The notes below the pieces were generated by a model. The model was not told where the DNA came from, did not search any database, and saw only the letters and a program-made list of their open reading frames with translations. 64,000 bases of DNA from Christiangramia gaetbulicola (lineage in GTDB: Bacteria > Bacteroidota > Bacteroidia > Flavobacteriales > Flavobacteriaceae). The stretch is from the NCBI RefSeq assembly GCF_003054225.1, contig NZ_QBKQ01000003.1:310001-374000 (forward strand). The letters run 5' to 3'. Shown one piece after another: positions 36,661 through 46,191 of the stretch. The position numbers were made by a program, and so were the translations under genes. The stretch's first letter is position 1. Each line of letters starts with the position of its first letter.

Positions 36661-36749
36661 TTATTTAAAATTAATCTAAATAAACTTGCTGCAACAAAAG
36701 CGGGTTTTTATATTTGCTGCCGGAAATTATTTTAAACTAGTCTAAATAA
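36661..36749 (+). promoter_or_regulatory. promoter with two metal-regulator-like operator boxes
   Basis: Promoter TTG (36686-36688)-N20-TATATTTG (36709-36716). Two 23-bp boxes, at 36661-36683 and 36727-36749, agree at 20 of 23 positions. Each runs from TTATTT to TCTAAATAA and is an imperfect palindrome. One lies just upstream of the -33 position and one just past the expected start site, so a bound repressor would bracket the promoter. The shape resembles Fur- or DtxR-type iron boxes; which regulator binds is unknown. Confidence 0.55.
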
Positions 36750-36755
36750 GCAAAT

Positions 36756-37964
36756 ATGAGAAAGCTGTTATTTTCAGCAATGATAGGAGGTCTAACCTTA
36801 GTTTCATGTACTTCAGATGATGCTCCTACCCCCGGAGGAAACGAAATTGAAATTCCCGTAAATTATACATTCGAAAGAGATAATAGTTCTACCGTGAGCT
36901 ACGATGGTCAAACGACCAGACTGCAAATGACTTCAGAGTTATTATCGAATTTCACCGATTTTGATAATGCCTCAGAAGAATTATTATTAAACATGTTCGC
37001 AAACGAGAATGATCCATTCTCTAATGCGAGTCTTAACGAATCATCTAAAAGCGTAAGATCTAAAGTTGCAGCTTCTAACATTTACTTCTCTGCAAATACG
37101 GTAGAAGGAACTCAGATCAAGAATGATTTTGATGGTTTTATTTCAGAGCAGTTTTCTACGGTAAAAGATAATAGAGATATGCTGGCCGAAGCCGGTGTTG
37201 CTGGACAGATCGCTCAGGGATCAAGTATTCGTTACGTAAACGAAAAAGGTCTTGAGTTGAACCAGGCTTTTGCGAAAGGATTAATAGGAGGTTTGCTTGC
37301 AGACCAGATGCTTAACAATTACCTGTCTCAAGCGGTACTGGATGAAGCAGATAACCGTATGACCAATGACGAAGGTATGGTTGAAGAAGGTAAGGTTTAT
37401 ACTACTATGGAACACAAGTGGGATGAGGCTTATGGATACCTTTATGGAGATCCTTCAATTCCGGCAGGAGATCCTAATTCTGTGCTAAATGAAAGTGAAG
37501 ATCATTTACTATTCAATTATCTAGGTCAGGTAGATAAAGACGAAGATTTTGCAGGAATTGCAGAAACTGTTTTCGATGCTTTTAAAACAGGTCGTGCTGC
37601 GATCGTAGCTGGAGATTATGATACTCGTGACGAGCAGGTAGCTATTATTCGTGAGAACATTTCTAAAGTGATCGCCGTAAGAGCAGTACATTATCTGCAA
37701 GGAGGAAAAGCTGCTTTAGCTGATAATAATATGGGAGCTGCATTTCATGAGCTTTCTGAAGGATTCGGATTCATTTACAGTTTAAGATTTACAAATAAGC
37801 CGGGCACTAACATGCCATACCTGTCTAAAGAAAAAGTAGACATGTTCAAAGAGCAATTATTAGATGGAAACGGTTTTTGGGATGTAACTCCTGAAACACT
37901 GGATAGTATTTCTGAAGAAATTGCCGCGGCATTTGACTTTAGCGTTGCAGAAGCAGCAGAATAA
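36756..37964 (+). CDS. DUF4856 lipoprotein, first gene of iron-type operon
   Basis: A 402-residue lipoprotein (lipobox LVSC, Cys18). The body is mostly helical and rich in Asp/Glu/Asn, with repeats of the kind FDNASEELLLNMF; this matches DUF4856, which is found with imelysin proteins in Bacteroidota. No enzymatic motif is seen. It sits immediately after a promoter bracketed by putative metal-responsive boxes. A hairpin with a T-run lies between it and the next gene, so it may be made in excess over the downstream genes. Likely a periplasmic or surface metal- or ligand-binding helper. Confidence 0.82.
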   Translation: MRKLLFSAMIGGLTLVSCTSDDAPTPGGNEIEIPVNYTFERDNSSTVSYDGQTTRLQMTSELLSNFTDFDNASEELLLNMFANENDPFSNASLNESSKSVRSKVAASNIYFSANTVEGTQIKNDFDGFISEQFSTVKDNRDMLAEAGVAGQIAQGSSIRYVNEKGLELNQAFAKGLIGGLLADQMLNNYLSQAVLDEADNRMTNDEGMVEEGKVYTTMEHKWDEAYGYLYGDPSIPAGDPNSVLNESEDHLLFNYLGQVDKDEDFAGIAETVFDAFKTGRAAIVAGDYDTRDEQVAIIRENISKVIAVRAVHYLQGGKAALADNNMGAAFHELSEGFGFIYSLRFTNKPGTNMPYLSKEKVDMFKEQLLDGNGFWDVTPETLDSISEEIAAAFDFSVAEAAE

Positions 37965-37971
37965 AACAATT

Positions 37972-38006
37972 AGCCGGAGTTAGACTTATATCTGCTCCGG
38001 CTTTTT
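37972..38006 (+). terminator. intra-operon attenuator
   Basis: Arms AGCCGGAG (37972-37979) and CTCCGGCT (37995-38002) with a 15-nt loop, followed by five T and an A-run, lie between the DUF4856 and imelysin genes. It is likely a partial terminator. Confidence 0.6.
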
Positions 38007-38020
38007 AAAAAAAAATATCT

Positions 38021-39124
38021 ATGATAAGGATTTCGAAAATTTTATTGATCGCTACACTTGTTTTCACAGCCTGTTCTACCGAAGATGATGGACCAGGAAC
38101 CGATGGAGGTGGGGAAACCACTTCTTTTGATCGTGGAGCCATGTTGGAGAACTGGGCAGATAATATTATCGTACCTGCTTTCAGTAATTTTAAAAGCTCA
38201 ACTCAGCAGTTAGAAGACCTCACGCTTGCCTTTACGGCAGAGCCAACCGAGGAAAATCTGCTGGCATTAAGGAGTCAGTTTGAAAGCTCTTACATAGATT
38301 TTCAAACCGTAGCGATGTTCGATCTTGGGAAGGCAGAGGAGTTAAGTTATCGTCGATTCTTGAATACTTACCCTTTGGCAGCTTCTGAAGTTGAGAATAA
38401 GATCGCCAGCGGTACTTACAATCTGGAATTACCGTCAAGCTTTAAGGAGCAGGGATTCCCGGCACTGGATTATCTTCTTTACGGAATTGGTGAAACCAAT
38501 GCTGAGATCGTTGGGAAGTATTCTTCAGAAAATTACAGGAACTATCTTTTAGATGTTTCAAAAAGGATCAATGCACTTACTGCAGAAGTGAATGCTTCGT
38601 GGCAGGGTGATTACAAAGATACTTTTGTTTCTAATACCAGTTCTTCCAGTACAGGTTCGGTAGACAAGTTGACCAACAAATACATCATGTATTTCGAGAC
38701 TTTTCTTCGTTCAGGTAAAATAGGATATCCTTCCGGAGTATTTACCGGTACACCTTCACCTATTAATGTTGAAGCTTATTATTCTAATGATCTTTCCAAA
38801 GAGCTTTATATGAAAGCACTGGAAAGCACTCTGAATTTCTTTAACGGAAGATCATTTAATGGAGGACAAACAGGAAAGAGCTTTAAGCAATACCTTGAAT
38901 TTCTTGAACGTGGAGATATTGCTACAGATATCAACAATCAGTTCAATGGAATAATGTCTCAGGCTACTAATTTAAATGCCAGTCTTAAGAGTCAGGTAGA
39001 AACCAATAATACGGTTATGCTTGCGGCTTATGACGAACTACAAAAAGCGGTGGTTCTTCTAAAATTAGATATGGTACAGGCACTATCCATCAGTATAAAC
39101 TACGTAGACTCAGACGGAGACTAG
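38021..39124 (+). CDS. imelysin-family lipoprotein (IrpA/EfeO-like)
   Basis: A 367-residue lipoprotein (lipobox FTAC, Cys18) with a two-domain helical imelysin body. Imelysin/EfeO proteins are iron-regulated and take part in iron acquisition; despite the M75 peptidase name peptidase activity is doubtful. The family GxHxxE motif is changed to GFPALD (145-150), with His replaced by Pro and Glu by Asp, so metal binding by this site may be lost. The N-terminal Asp/Gly linker (EDDGPGTDGGGE) is typical of surface or periplasmic lipoproteins. It is followed after 10 bp by the HTTM gene. Confidence 0.88.
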   Translation: MIRISKILLIATLVFTACSTEDDGPGTDGGGETTSFDRGAMLENWADNIIVPAFSNFKSSTQQLEDLTLAFTAEPTEENLLALRSQFESSYIDFQTVAMFDLGKAEELSYRRFLNTYPLAASEVENKIASGTYNLELPSSFKEQGFPALDYLLYGIGETNAEIVGKYSSENYRNYLLDVSKRINALTAEVNASWQGDYKDTFVSNTSSSSTGSVDKLTNKYIMYFETFLRSGKIGYPSGVFTGTPSPINVEAYYSNDLSKELYMKALESTLNFFNGRSFNGGQTGKSFKQYLEFLERGDIATDINNQFNGIMSQATNLNASLKSQVETNNTVMLAAYDELQKAVVLLKLDMVQALSISINYVDSDGD

Positions 39125-39134
39125 TTGGTGGTAG

Positions 39135-40499
39135 ATGAGATCGGCCATCACTAAATATTTCAATTCATATACCGAAGCGGCCCCGCTGGCTGTATTTCGC
39201 ATAGGTTTTGGAATAATGATGCTCGCCAGTATCATTCGTTTCTGGCTCAATGGATGGATCGAAAAACTTTATATAACACCGAAATTTCATTTTAGTTATT
39301 ACGGATTTGAATGGGTGAAACCGCTTGGCGATTTCACCTATTTACTTTTTGTGATCTGCGGGATTTCGGCATTTTTTGTAGCTATAGGCTATAAATACCG
39401 AATAGCGATCATTACATTTTTCCTGAGTTTCACCTACATCGAACTCATGGATAAGACTACTTACCTGAATCACTATTATTTCATAAGCATTCTTAGCTTT
39501 TTGATGATATTTCTTCCTGCCAGTGTTTATTATTCTGTAGACGCCTGGAAGAATACCAAGCAGTCATTCCAGAGAATTCCTCGCTGGTGTATTGATGCAA
39601 TTAAATTGATGCTGGGAATTGTATATTTCTATGCTGGTTTGGCCAAGATCAATTCAGACTGGTTATTCCGGGCGATGCCATTAAAAATATGGTTGCCTTC
39701 AAAATATGATATTCCTTTCCTGGGAGACTTCATGCAGCAGGAATGGGTGGCTTATGCTTTTAGTTGGAGCGGAATGTTATATGACCTGTTTATTCCCTTT
39801 CTTTTACTCTGGAAGCGAACCAGGCTTTTTGCATTTATCATGGTGATTATTTTCCATGTGATGACCCGGGTTTTATTCCCGATCGGGATGTTCCCCTATA
39901 TCATGATCGTGAGTGCTTTGATCTTCTTTAGTCCTGAAGTTCATCATAAGATCCTTCAGAAGATCTCCAGATGGTTTAGGATTAGAAAAGAGAAATTTGA
40001 TAATGAGCTGTCTTTAATTTACAAACCTTTCAAACGAAAAATATTGACCAGTATAGTAGCGGGATTTTTCGTTATTCAGATCTTATTTCCATGGAGGTAT
40101 TTGTTGTATCCTGGCGAATTATTCTGGACAGAAGAAGGTTTCAGGTTTTCATGGAGAGTGATGCTCATGGAAAAAGCGGGCTATGCCGAATTTAAAGTTG
40201 TAGATGCAGAGACAGGCAAAAGATTCTATGTGAATAATTCAGATTTTCTCACTCCTTTTCAGGAAAAACAAATGTCTTTTCAGCCCGATTTTATCCTGGA
40301 ATACGCACATTTCCTGGCAGATCATTTCAGAAAAGATGGTCATGAAAATATCGAGGTTTACGTGGAAAGCTATGTGGGTCTTAACGGGAGAAAAAGCGTG
40401 CCCTATATAAGTCCCGATGTTAATTTGCTTAATTTCGCGGACACTTTTAAACATAAAACATTCATTTTACCATTTAATGATGAAATTAAAGGTCTTTAG
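39135..40499 (+). CDS. HTTM / vitamin-K-dependent gamma-carboxylase homologue
   Basis: A 454-residue protein with several membrane helices in the first 290 residues and a soluble C-terminal part. It follows the human gamma-glutamyl carboxylase (GGCX) pattern closely: AAPLAVFRIGFG (15-26), YRIAIITFFLSF, DKTTYLNHYYF with Asn112-His113, YFYAGLAKINSDW with Lys171, FHVMTRVLFPIGMFPYIM with His241, and a C-terminal FPWRYLLYPG. From memory of GGCX, Lys171 aligns with catalytic base Lys218 and Asn112-His113 with the Asn159-His160 pair. Its C-terminal 20 bp overlap the receptor gene. Substrate and quinone cofactor are unknown; bacterial homologues exist, some without carboxylation activity. Confidence 0.85.
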   Translation: MRSAITKYFNSYTEAAPLAVFRIGFGIMMLASIIRFWLNGWIEKLYITPKFHFSYYGFEWVKPLGDFTYLLFVICGISAFFVAIGYKYRIAIITFFLSFTYIELMDKTTYLNHYYFISILSFLMIFLPASVYYSVDAWKNTKQSFQRIPRWCIDAIKLMLGIVYFYAGLAKINSDWLFRAMPLKIWLPSKYDIPFLGDFMQQEWVAYAFSWSGMLYDLFIPFLLLWKRTRLFAFIMVIIFHVMTRVLFPIGMFPYIMIVSALIFFSPEVHHKILQKISRWFRIRKEKFDNELSLIYKPFKRKILTSIVAGFFVIQILFPWRYLLYPGELFWTEEGFRFSWRVMLMEKAGYAEFKVVDAETGKRFYVNNSDFLTPFQEKQMSFQPDFILEYAHFLADHFRKDGHENIEVYVESYVGLNGRKSVPYISPDVNLLNFADTFKHKTFILPFNDEIKGL

Positions 40500-42945
40500 T
40501 ATACTCTTCTTTTTTACCATGATCGTGAATGCGCAGTATTCATTAACTGGTAAGATCACGTCTTCAGCTTCTGGTGAACCAGTTCCCAATGCAGAGGTCT
40601 GGAACAAAACAACAGGTAAATTAACCGTGGCTAACGAAAATGGAGAATACCAGGTTTCTTCTTTAAAAGAAGGAACTTATGTTTTCGCGGTCTTTAGCTA
40701 TGAATACGAGATCATTGAGCGCGAGATCAACATCACTCAAAATACCGAAGTTGATTTTCAGCTTTCACCTTTAGCCGAAAGTCTTAGTGAGGTGATGATC
40801 ACTAATAGAAGGGAGCAGATCTTTGCTTTAAGAAAGTTGCGAAAAGTAGAAGGGACCGCGATCTATGCTGGTAAGAAAAGTGAAGTGATCTTAATGGACA
40901 AGGTTGCCGGAAACCTGGCTGCCAACAACGCCAGGCAGATCTATAGCCAAGTGGTTGGATTGAATATTTATGATAACGGTGATGCTGGTCTGCAGCTGAA
41001 TATTGGTGGACGTGGACTTGATCCTAACCGAACCCAGAATTTCAACACCCGCCAGAATGGATATGATATTTCGGCAGATGTACTTGGTTACCCTGAAAGC
41101 TATTATACTCCACCGCCAGAAGCCTTAAGAGAGATCCAGGTGGTTCGTGGAGCTGCTTCTTTACAATATGGGACCCAGTTTGGTGGTCTTATCAATTTCA
41201 GGTTCAAGGAACCTGTACCAGATAAAAAAATAGAGTTGGTCTCCAGGCAAACGGTTGGATCTTACGATCTTTTTACCAGCTTCAACAGCCTTAGCGGTAC
41301 CGTGGGTAAATTCAGTTATTATACCTATTATAATTATAAAGGAGGGAAGGGATTCCGTCCGAATTCAGAATATGATTCCAATAATGCCTTTGCGCATTTG
41401 GGATGGAAGTTCAATGAGAAGACCAATATTAGCTTTGAATATACTTTCCTGGATTACCTTGCGCAACAGCCGGGTGGTTTAACAGATTTCCAGTTTTATG
41501 AAGATCCGGATTTCAGCAACAGGGAAAGGAACTGGTTCGATGTGAACTGGAATCTTTTTAATGTGAAGCTGGAACACCAGTTTTCAAACCGAACAGATTT
41601 CAGCCTTAATGTTTTTGGTCTTAATGCGACCAGGAAGGCTTTAGGATTCAGGCAGAACAGGGTAGCACAGGCCGATGATCCTAATGAGCCAAGAGAACTT
41701 CTGGTAGATGATTTCTCTAACTGGGGAGCAGAAGCAAGGGTCTTGACCAGGTATGATCTTTTTGGTGAGGAATCGGTTTTGTTGCTGGGAAGTAAATATT
41801 ACCAGGCATCCAATCAACAGCAACAAGGAGCGGGAAGTGCCGCTTCAGGTCCCGATTTTGAATTTGCAAATTCGGAATTTCCCGATTATGAAAGACAATC
41901 AGAATTTGAGTTCCCGAACAGGAATCTCGCGTTCTTTGGAGAAAATATTTTCAATATTACCAATAACTTTTCGGTAACCCCGGGTTTTAGATTTGAATAT
42001 ATCAATACCGAAGCAGATGGATTTTATAAGAACATCATCAAGGATAACGCGGAAAATACCTTGCTGAACGAAACCATAGAAGATGATAGAAAATTCGAGA
42101 GAAGCTTTATTCTTTTAGGTGTAGGAAGCAGTTATAATCTGAATGCATCTAATGAACTATACGCGAATTTTTCTCAAAATTACAGGTCGGTAACCTTTAA
42201 TGATATCAGGGTGGTGAACCCAAGTTTTCAGGTAGATCCAAATATCAGCGATGAAGAAGGTTTTACTTCAGATCTTGGTATCCGCGGAAGGTTGAAGAAC
42301 TTTCTATCTTATGATCTAAGTGTTTTTGCTTTAAAGTACAATGACAGGATCGGAGAAGTATTAAGACCTGAAGAACGGGTTAATGCGCAAGGTGAACTTG
42401 AAGAAACCGGAAGATTGGTAAGATTCCGAGGAAATATAGGAGACGCTTTTATTTACGGAGTGGAAACTTTCGCTGAATGGAATATTAGAAATAGCTTTTT
42501 TGAAACAGCGAAAGATTACCAGTTGAACGCTTTTGTAAATGCCGCTTTCACCAAGTCTGAATATATCGAATCAGACCAGGTGAATGTTGAAGGGAATGAA
42601 GTAGAATTTATACCGGAAGTCAATTTAAAGACCGGGCTGAATTTTGGATATAAGAACTTCCTGGCCGGGCTTCAGTATACTTATCTGTCCAGTCAATATA
42701 CAGATGCGACCAATGCACCACAGGATAAAGATGAAAATAACAGGGGGATAGAAGGAGAAGTTCCTGCTTATGGTATCATGGACTTTTCAGCCTCATATAC
42801 CTTAGGGAAATTCAGGCTGGAGGCTGGTATCAATAACCTTCTGGATAATTCATATTTCACGAGGAGAGCCACAGGATATCCAGGTCCCGGAATAATACCG
42901 GCACAACCTATAACCTGGTATACTACTTTACAAATCAGGCTGTAA
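40480..42945 (+). CDS. TonB-dependent receptor (FecA-like) of the operon
   Basis: An 821-residue outer-membrane receptor. ATG 40480 (or 40477) gives a signal peptide ending VNAQ; it overlaps the HTTM stop by 20 bp. Domains in order: carboxypeptidase-regulatory-like domain (YSLTGKITSSASGEPVPNAEV), plug (VAGNLAANNARQIYSQVVGLNIY..., GGRGLDPNRTQNFNTRQNG, VVRGAASLQYGTQFGGLINF), then a 22-strand type barrel and a terminal NLLDNSYFTRR...YTTLQIRL. Such receptors import iron chelates, haem or other large ligands with TonB energy. The ligand is unknown; the iron-type operators and imelysin neighbour suggest an iron complex. It is the last gene; the stop is 1 bp from a convergent gene's stop. Confidence 0.92.
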   Translation: MKLKVFSILFFFTMIVNAQYSLTGKITSSASGEPVPNAEVWNKTTGKLTVANENGEYQVSSLKEGTYVFAVFSYEYEIIEREINITQNTEVDFQLSPLAESLSEVMITNRREQIFALRKLRKVEGTAIYAGKKSEVILMDKVAGNLAANNARQIYSQVVGLNIYDNGDAGLQLNIGGRGLDPNRTQNFNTRQNGYDISADVLGYPESYYTPPPEALREIQVVRGAASLQYGTQFGGLINFRFKEPVPDKKIELVSRQTVGSYDLFTSFNSLSGTVGKFSYYTYYNYKGGKGFRPNSEYDSNNAFAHLGWKFNEKTNISFEYTFLDYLAQQPGGLTDFQFYEDPDFSNRERNWFDVNWNLFNVKLEHQFSNRTDFSLNVFGLNATRKALGFRQNRVAQADDPNEPRELLVDDFSNWGAEARVLTRYDLFGEESVLLLGSKYYQASNQQQQGAGSAASGPDFEFANSEFPDYERQSEFEFPNRNLAFFGENIFNITNNFSVTPGFRFEYINTEADGFYKNIIKDNAENTLLNETIEDDRKFERSFILLGVGSSYNLNASNELYANFSQNYRSVTFNDIRVVNPSFQVDPNISDEEGFTSDLGIRGRLKNFLSYDLSVFALKYNDRIGEVLRPEERVNAQGELEETGRLVRFRGNIGDAFIYGVETFAEWNIRNSFFETAKDYQLNAFVNAAFTKSEYIESDQVNVEGNEVEFIPEVNLKTGLNFGYKNFLAGLQYTYLSSQYTDATNAPQDKDENNRGIEGEVPAYGIMDFSASYTLGKFRLEAGINNLLDNSYFTRRATGYPGPGIIPAQPITWYTTLQIRL

Positions 42946-42946
42946 T

Positions 42947-43189
42947 CTAAGCTGAAGCTTGTGGAGCCCAGTGATTACAGAGCATTCCCGGTGCTGCCTT
43001 TTTAGGATTGGCACAGGTTGGTGAATGGTACCTGCTGCAATTAAGGCAATTCGGTTCATTCTTGATCGCCGCTTTCATCTTAAAGCTATCGCAGGTATGC
43101 TGGTAACCTACATTGGTTTCATGTTTTGTGCAGTAATTGTTCTTGAACCTTTCGCAATTCATGCAGCTGTTTCCTAATCTTATGCTCAT
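42947..43189 (-). CDS. small protein with duplicated four-Cys motif
   Basis: An 80-residue protein with eight Cys in two near-identical units: Cys9-x2-Cys12-x7-Cys20-x12-Cys33 and Cys48-x2-Cys51-x7-Cys59-x11-Cys71. Each unit could bind one zinc. No other residues point to a known family, and there is no signal peptide. It is monocistronic and convergent with the receptor gene (1-bp gap). Function is unknown; protein-binding or nucleic-acid-binding zinc knuckles are possible. Confidence 0.7.
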   Translation of the reverse strand: MSIRLGNSCMNCERFKNNYCTKHETNVGYQHTCDSFKMKAAIKNEPNCLNCSRYHSPTCANPKKAAPGMLCNHWAPQASA

Positions 43190-43352
43190 GGCCTTTAATT
43201 TTATAGATAAATAAATTTACGACCACAGTTTTTAAGAAGCAATATAAATAACTTTACATCAGTGTGTTAAGTTGATGATTTGTTCTGAATTCAGTGATGC
43301 CGGGAGCTAGGAAACTTTAAAAAATGGATCCCGTAAGTTTATCTTCTCTTAA

Positions 43353-44891
<1,539 letters not shown>

Positions 44892-44906
44892 GAATTTATC
44901 ATATAT

Positions 44907-44940
44907 AAAAAAAGCCCTGAAGTTATTCAGGGCTTTTTTA
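44907..44940. terminator. bidirectional terminator
   Basis: Arms AAAGCCCTGAA (44911-44921) and TTCAGGGCTTT (44926-44936), loop GTTA, with A- and T-runs for both convergent genes. Confidence 0.9.
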
Positions 44941-44957
44941 TTTGTTGTGGTTTGATC

Positions 44958-45491
44958 TTAATTCGAAGCGGCGCCTTGCGGAGCTGGTTTAGCTTCTATA
45001 CCAAGTTCTTTCATTACCTTCTCGGTGATATCATCTTCAGATCTTGAAAAAGCAAGACCGTTTGCACCAGCGTGAAAGATCTGGGTGTAGCCACCTTCAT
45101 TGATCACTTTCTTCATGGCAACATCTATCCTGTCATATAAAGGGCCATTTAATTCGTTCCTTTTCATCTGTAGCATTACCGAAGCTTTTTGACGGAAACC
45201 TTTGATGTCATTTTCTAATTCAATAATCCTGTCTTCTTTCTGTTTTTTTACCGTATCGGTTAGATCTGCCACAGTTTTCTGGTATTCCTGAACCATAGCT
45301 TCGTATTCCCCGATACTGGTTTTTAATTCTGTCTGCAGTTCCTGGTTATAAGTCTCAAGTCCCTTATTCACTTCAGCAGTTTCGGGCATTTGAGCAAGTA
45401 TATATTCAACATCTATAGTGCCAATCTTAGATTGAGCATTTGATGAGAATGCGATGAACATCAATAAAATTCCTAAACTTATTCGTTTCAT
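44958..45491 (-). CDS. OmpH/Skp-family periplasmic chaperone
   Basis: A 177-residue exported protein (signal peptide to about residue 19, SNAQ). Residues 40-120 are a charged coiled coil, and the SKIGTIDVEYILAQMPE start and C-terminal GANGLAFSRSEDDIT match Skp. Skp-type chaperones hold unfolded outer-membrane proteins in the periplasm. Most Bacteroidota have several OmpH copies near bamA; this one is a lone gene. A TATATTTG element lies 18 bp upstream of the ATG. It fits with the SurA-type genes nearby. Confidence 0.9.
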   Translation of the reverse strand: MKRISLGILLMFIAFSSNAQSKIGTIDVEYILAQMPETAEVNKGLETYNQELQTELKTSIGEYEAMVQEYQKTVADLTDTVKKQKEDRIIELENDIKGFRQKASVMLQMKRNELNGPLYDRIDVAMKKVINEGGYTQIFHAGANGLAFSRSEDDITEKVMKELGIEAKPAPQGAASN

Positions 45492-45508
45492 TTTGTGTTA
45501 TTTTTTCG

Positions 45509-45516
45509 CAAATATA
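45509..45516 (-). promoter_or_regulatory. ompH-like gene -7 element
   Basis: Minus strand reads TATATTTG, 17 bp before the ATG. Confidence 0.55.
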
Positions 45517-45560
45517 ACTGGCTGAGTAGAATATATCTAGAATTTTGAATCAAAAAATAA

Positions 45561-46013
45561 CTAGTGGTCCTTTACGCTTTTTCCTTCTTCCACAAAAGCT
45601 TTAAAATCTTCCATGTATTTTCGGGATTGTTTTTTAAAGGCTCCCGGCATGAACCATCCAAATAGTTTCATGAATCCGCTAAACTGAAATTCATTATCTG
45701 TAGTCCATAAGGTTGCAGATTCCATAGTAGGGGAAAACCTGTTTACCTGGTAGTTGTAAACACCTTTAGCTTCGTAAGTGGCGCTGTACTCGTCAGGGAG
45801 ATTGTTCTTAATTATGGTTTCGGTCATTTCTATCTCGCGCTTGCCCATTTCGTATTTCAACAGATTCTGTGAGCCTTCGTCCCCGAGATTACCATTAATA
45901 GGCTTCATAAAAATAAAACCGCGCTGCCAGTGCTTCATATTATCGGGATCAGAGAACTTGGCAACCACTTCTTTTCTGGGTTTATTTATAGTGATCTGCT
46001 GCTGGTATTTCAT
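45561..46013 (-). CDS. SRPBCC/START-like ligand-binding protein
   Basis: A 150-residue soluble protein with the SRPBCC start ITINKPRKEVVAKFSDPDNMKHW and a C-terminal helix (FKKQSRKYMEDFKAFVEE). Between them is a hydrophobic-cavity beta-sheet. These proteins bind lipids or other hydrophobic ligands; the ligand is unknown. Divergent from the PPIase lipoprotein gene. Confidence 0.8.
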   Translation of the reverse strand: MKYQQQITINKPRKEVVAKFSDPDNMKHWQRGFIFMKPINGNLGDEGSQNLLKYEMGKREIEMTETIIKNNLPDEYSATYEAKGVYNYQVNRFSPTMESATLWTTDNEFQFSGFMKLFGWFMPGAFKKQSRKYMEDFKAFVEEGKSVKDH

Positions 46014-46106
46014 AACTGATTGGTTTATCGTCTTTTAAAGATAATGTAGAATTTATTATTGCAGAAATTTATAATTTAAATCTGCTGTTTTCGTTATGGC
46101 TTTAGC

Positions 46107-46136
46107 TTGCAGAACCTTAACTAATTCTTATTTTTG
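46107..46136 (+). promoter_or_regulatory. promoter of SurA-type operon
   Basis: TTG (46107-46109)-N19-TATTTTTG (46129-46136), a good match to the full Bacteroidota layout. The operon's first start codon is GTG at 46192, so the leader is about 50 nt. Confidence 0.7.
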
Positions 46137-46191
46137 CCCAGATAGAGAAATTAGGTTTATCCATTTTGTCTTCTGGCATTTAAATTGAGAG

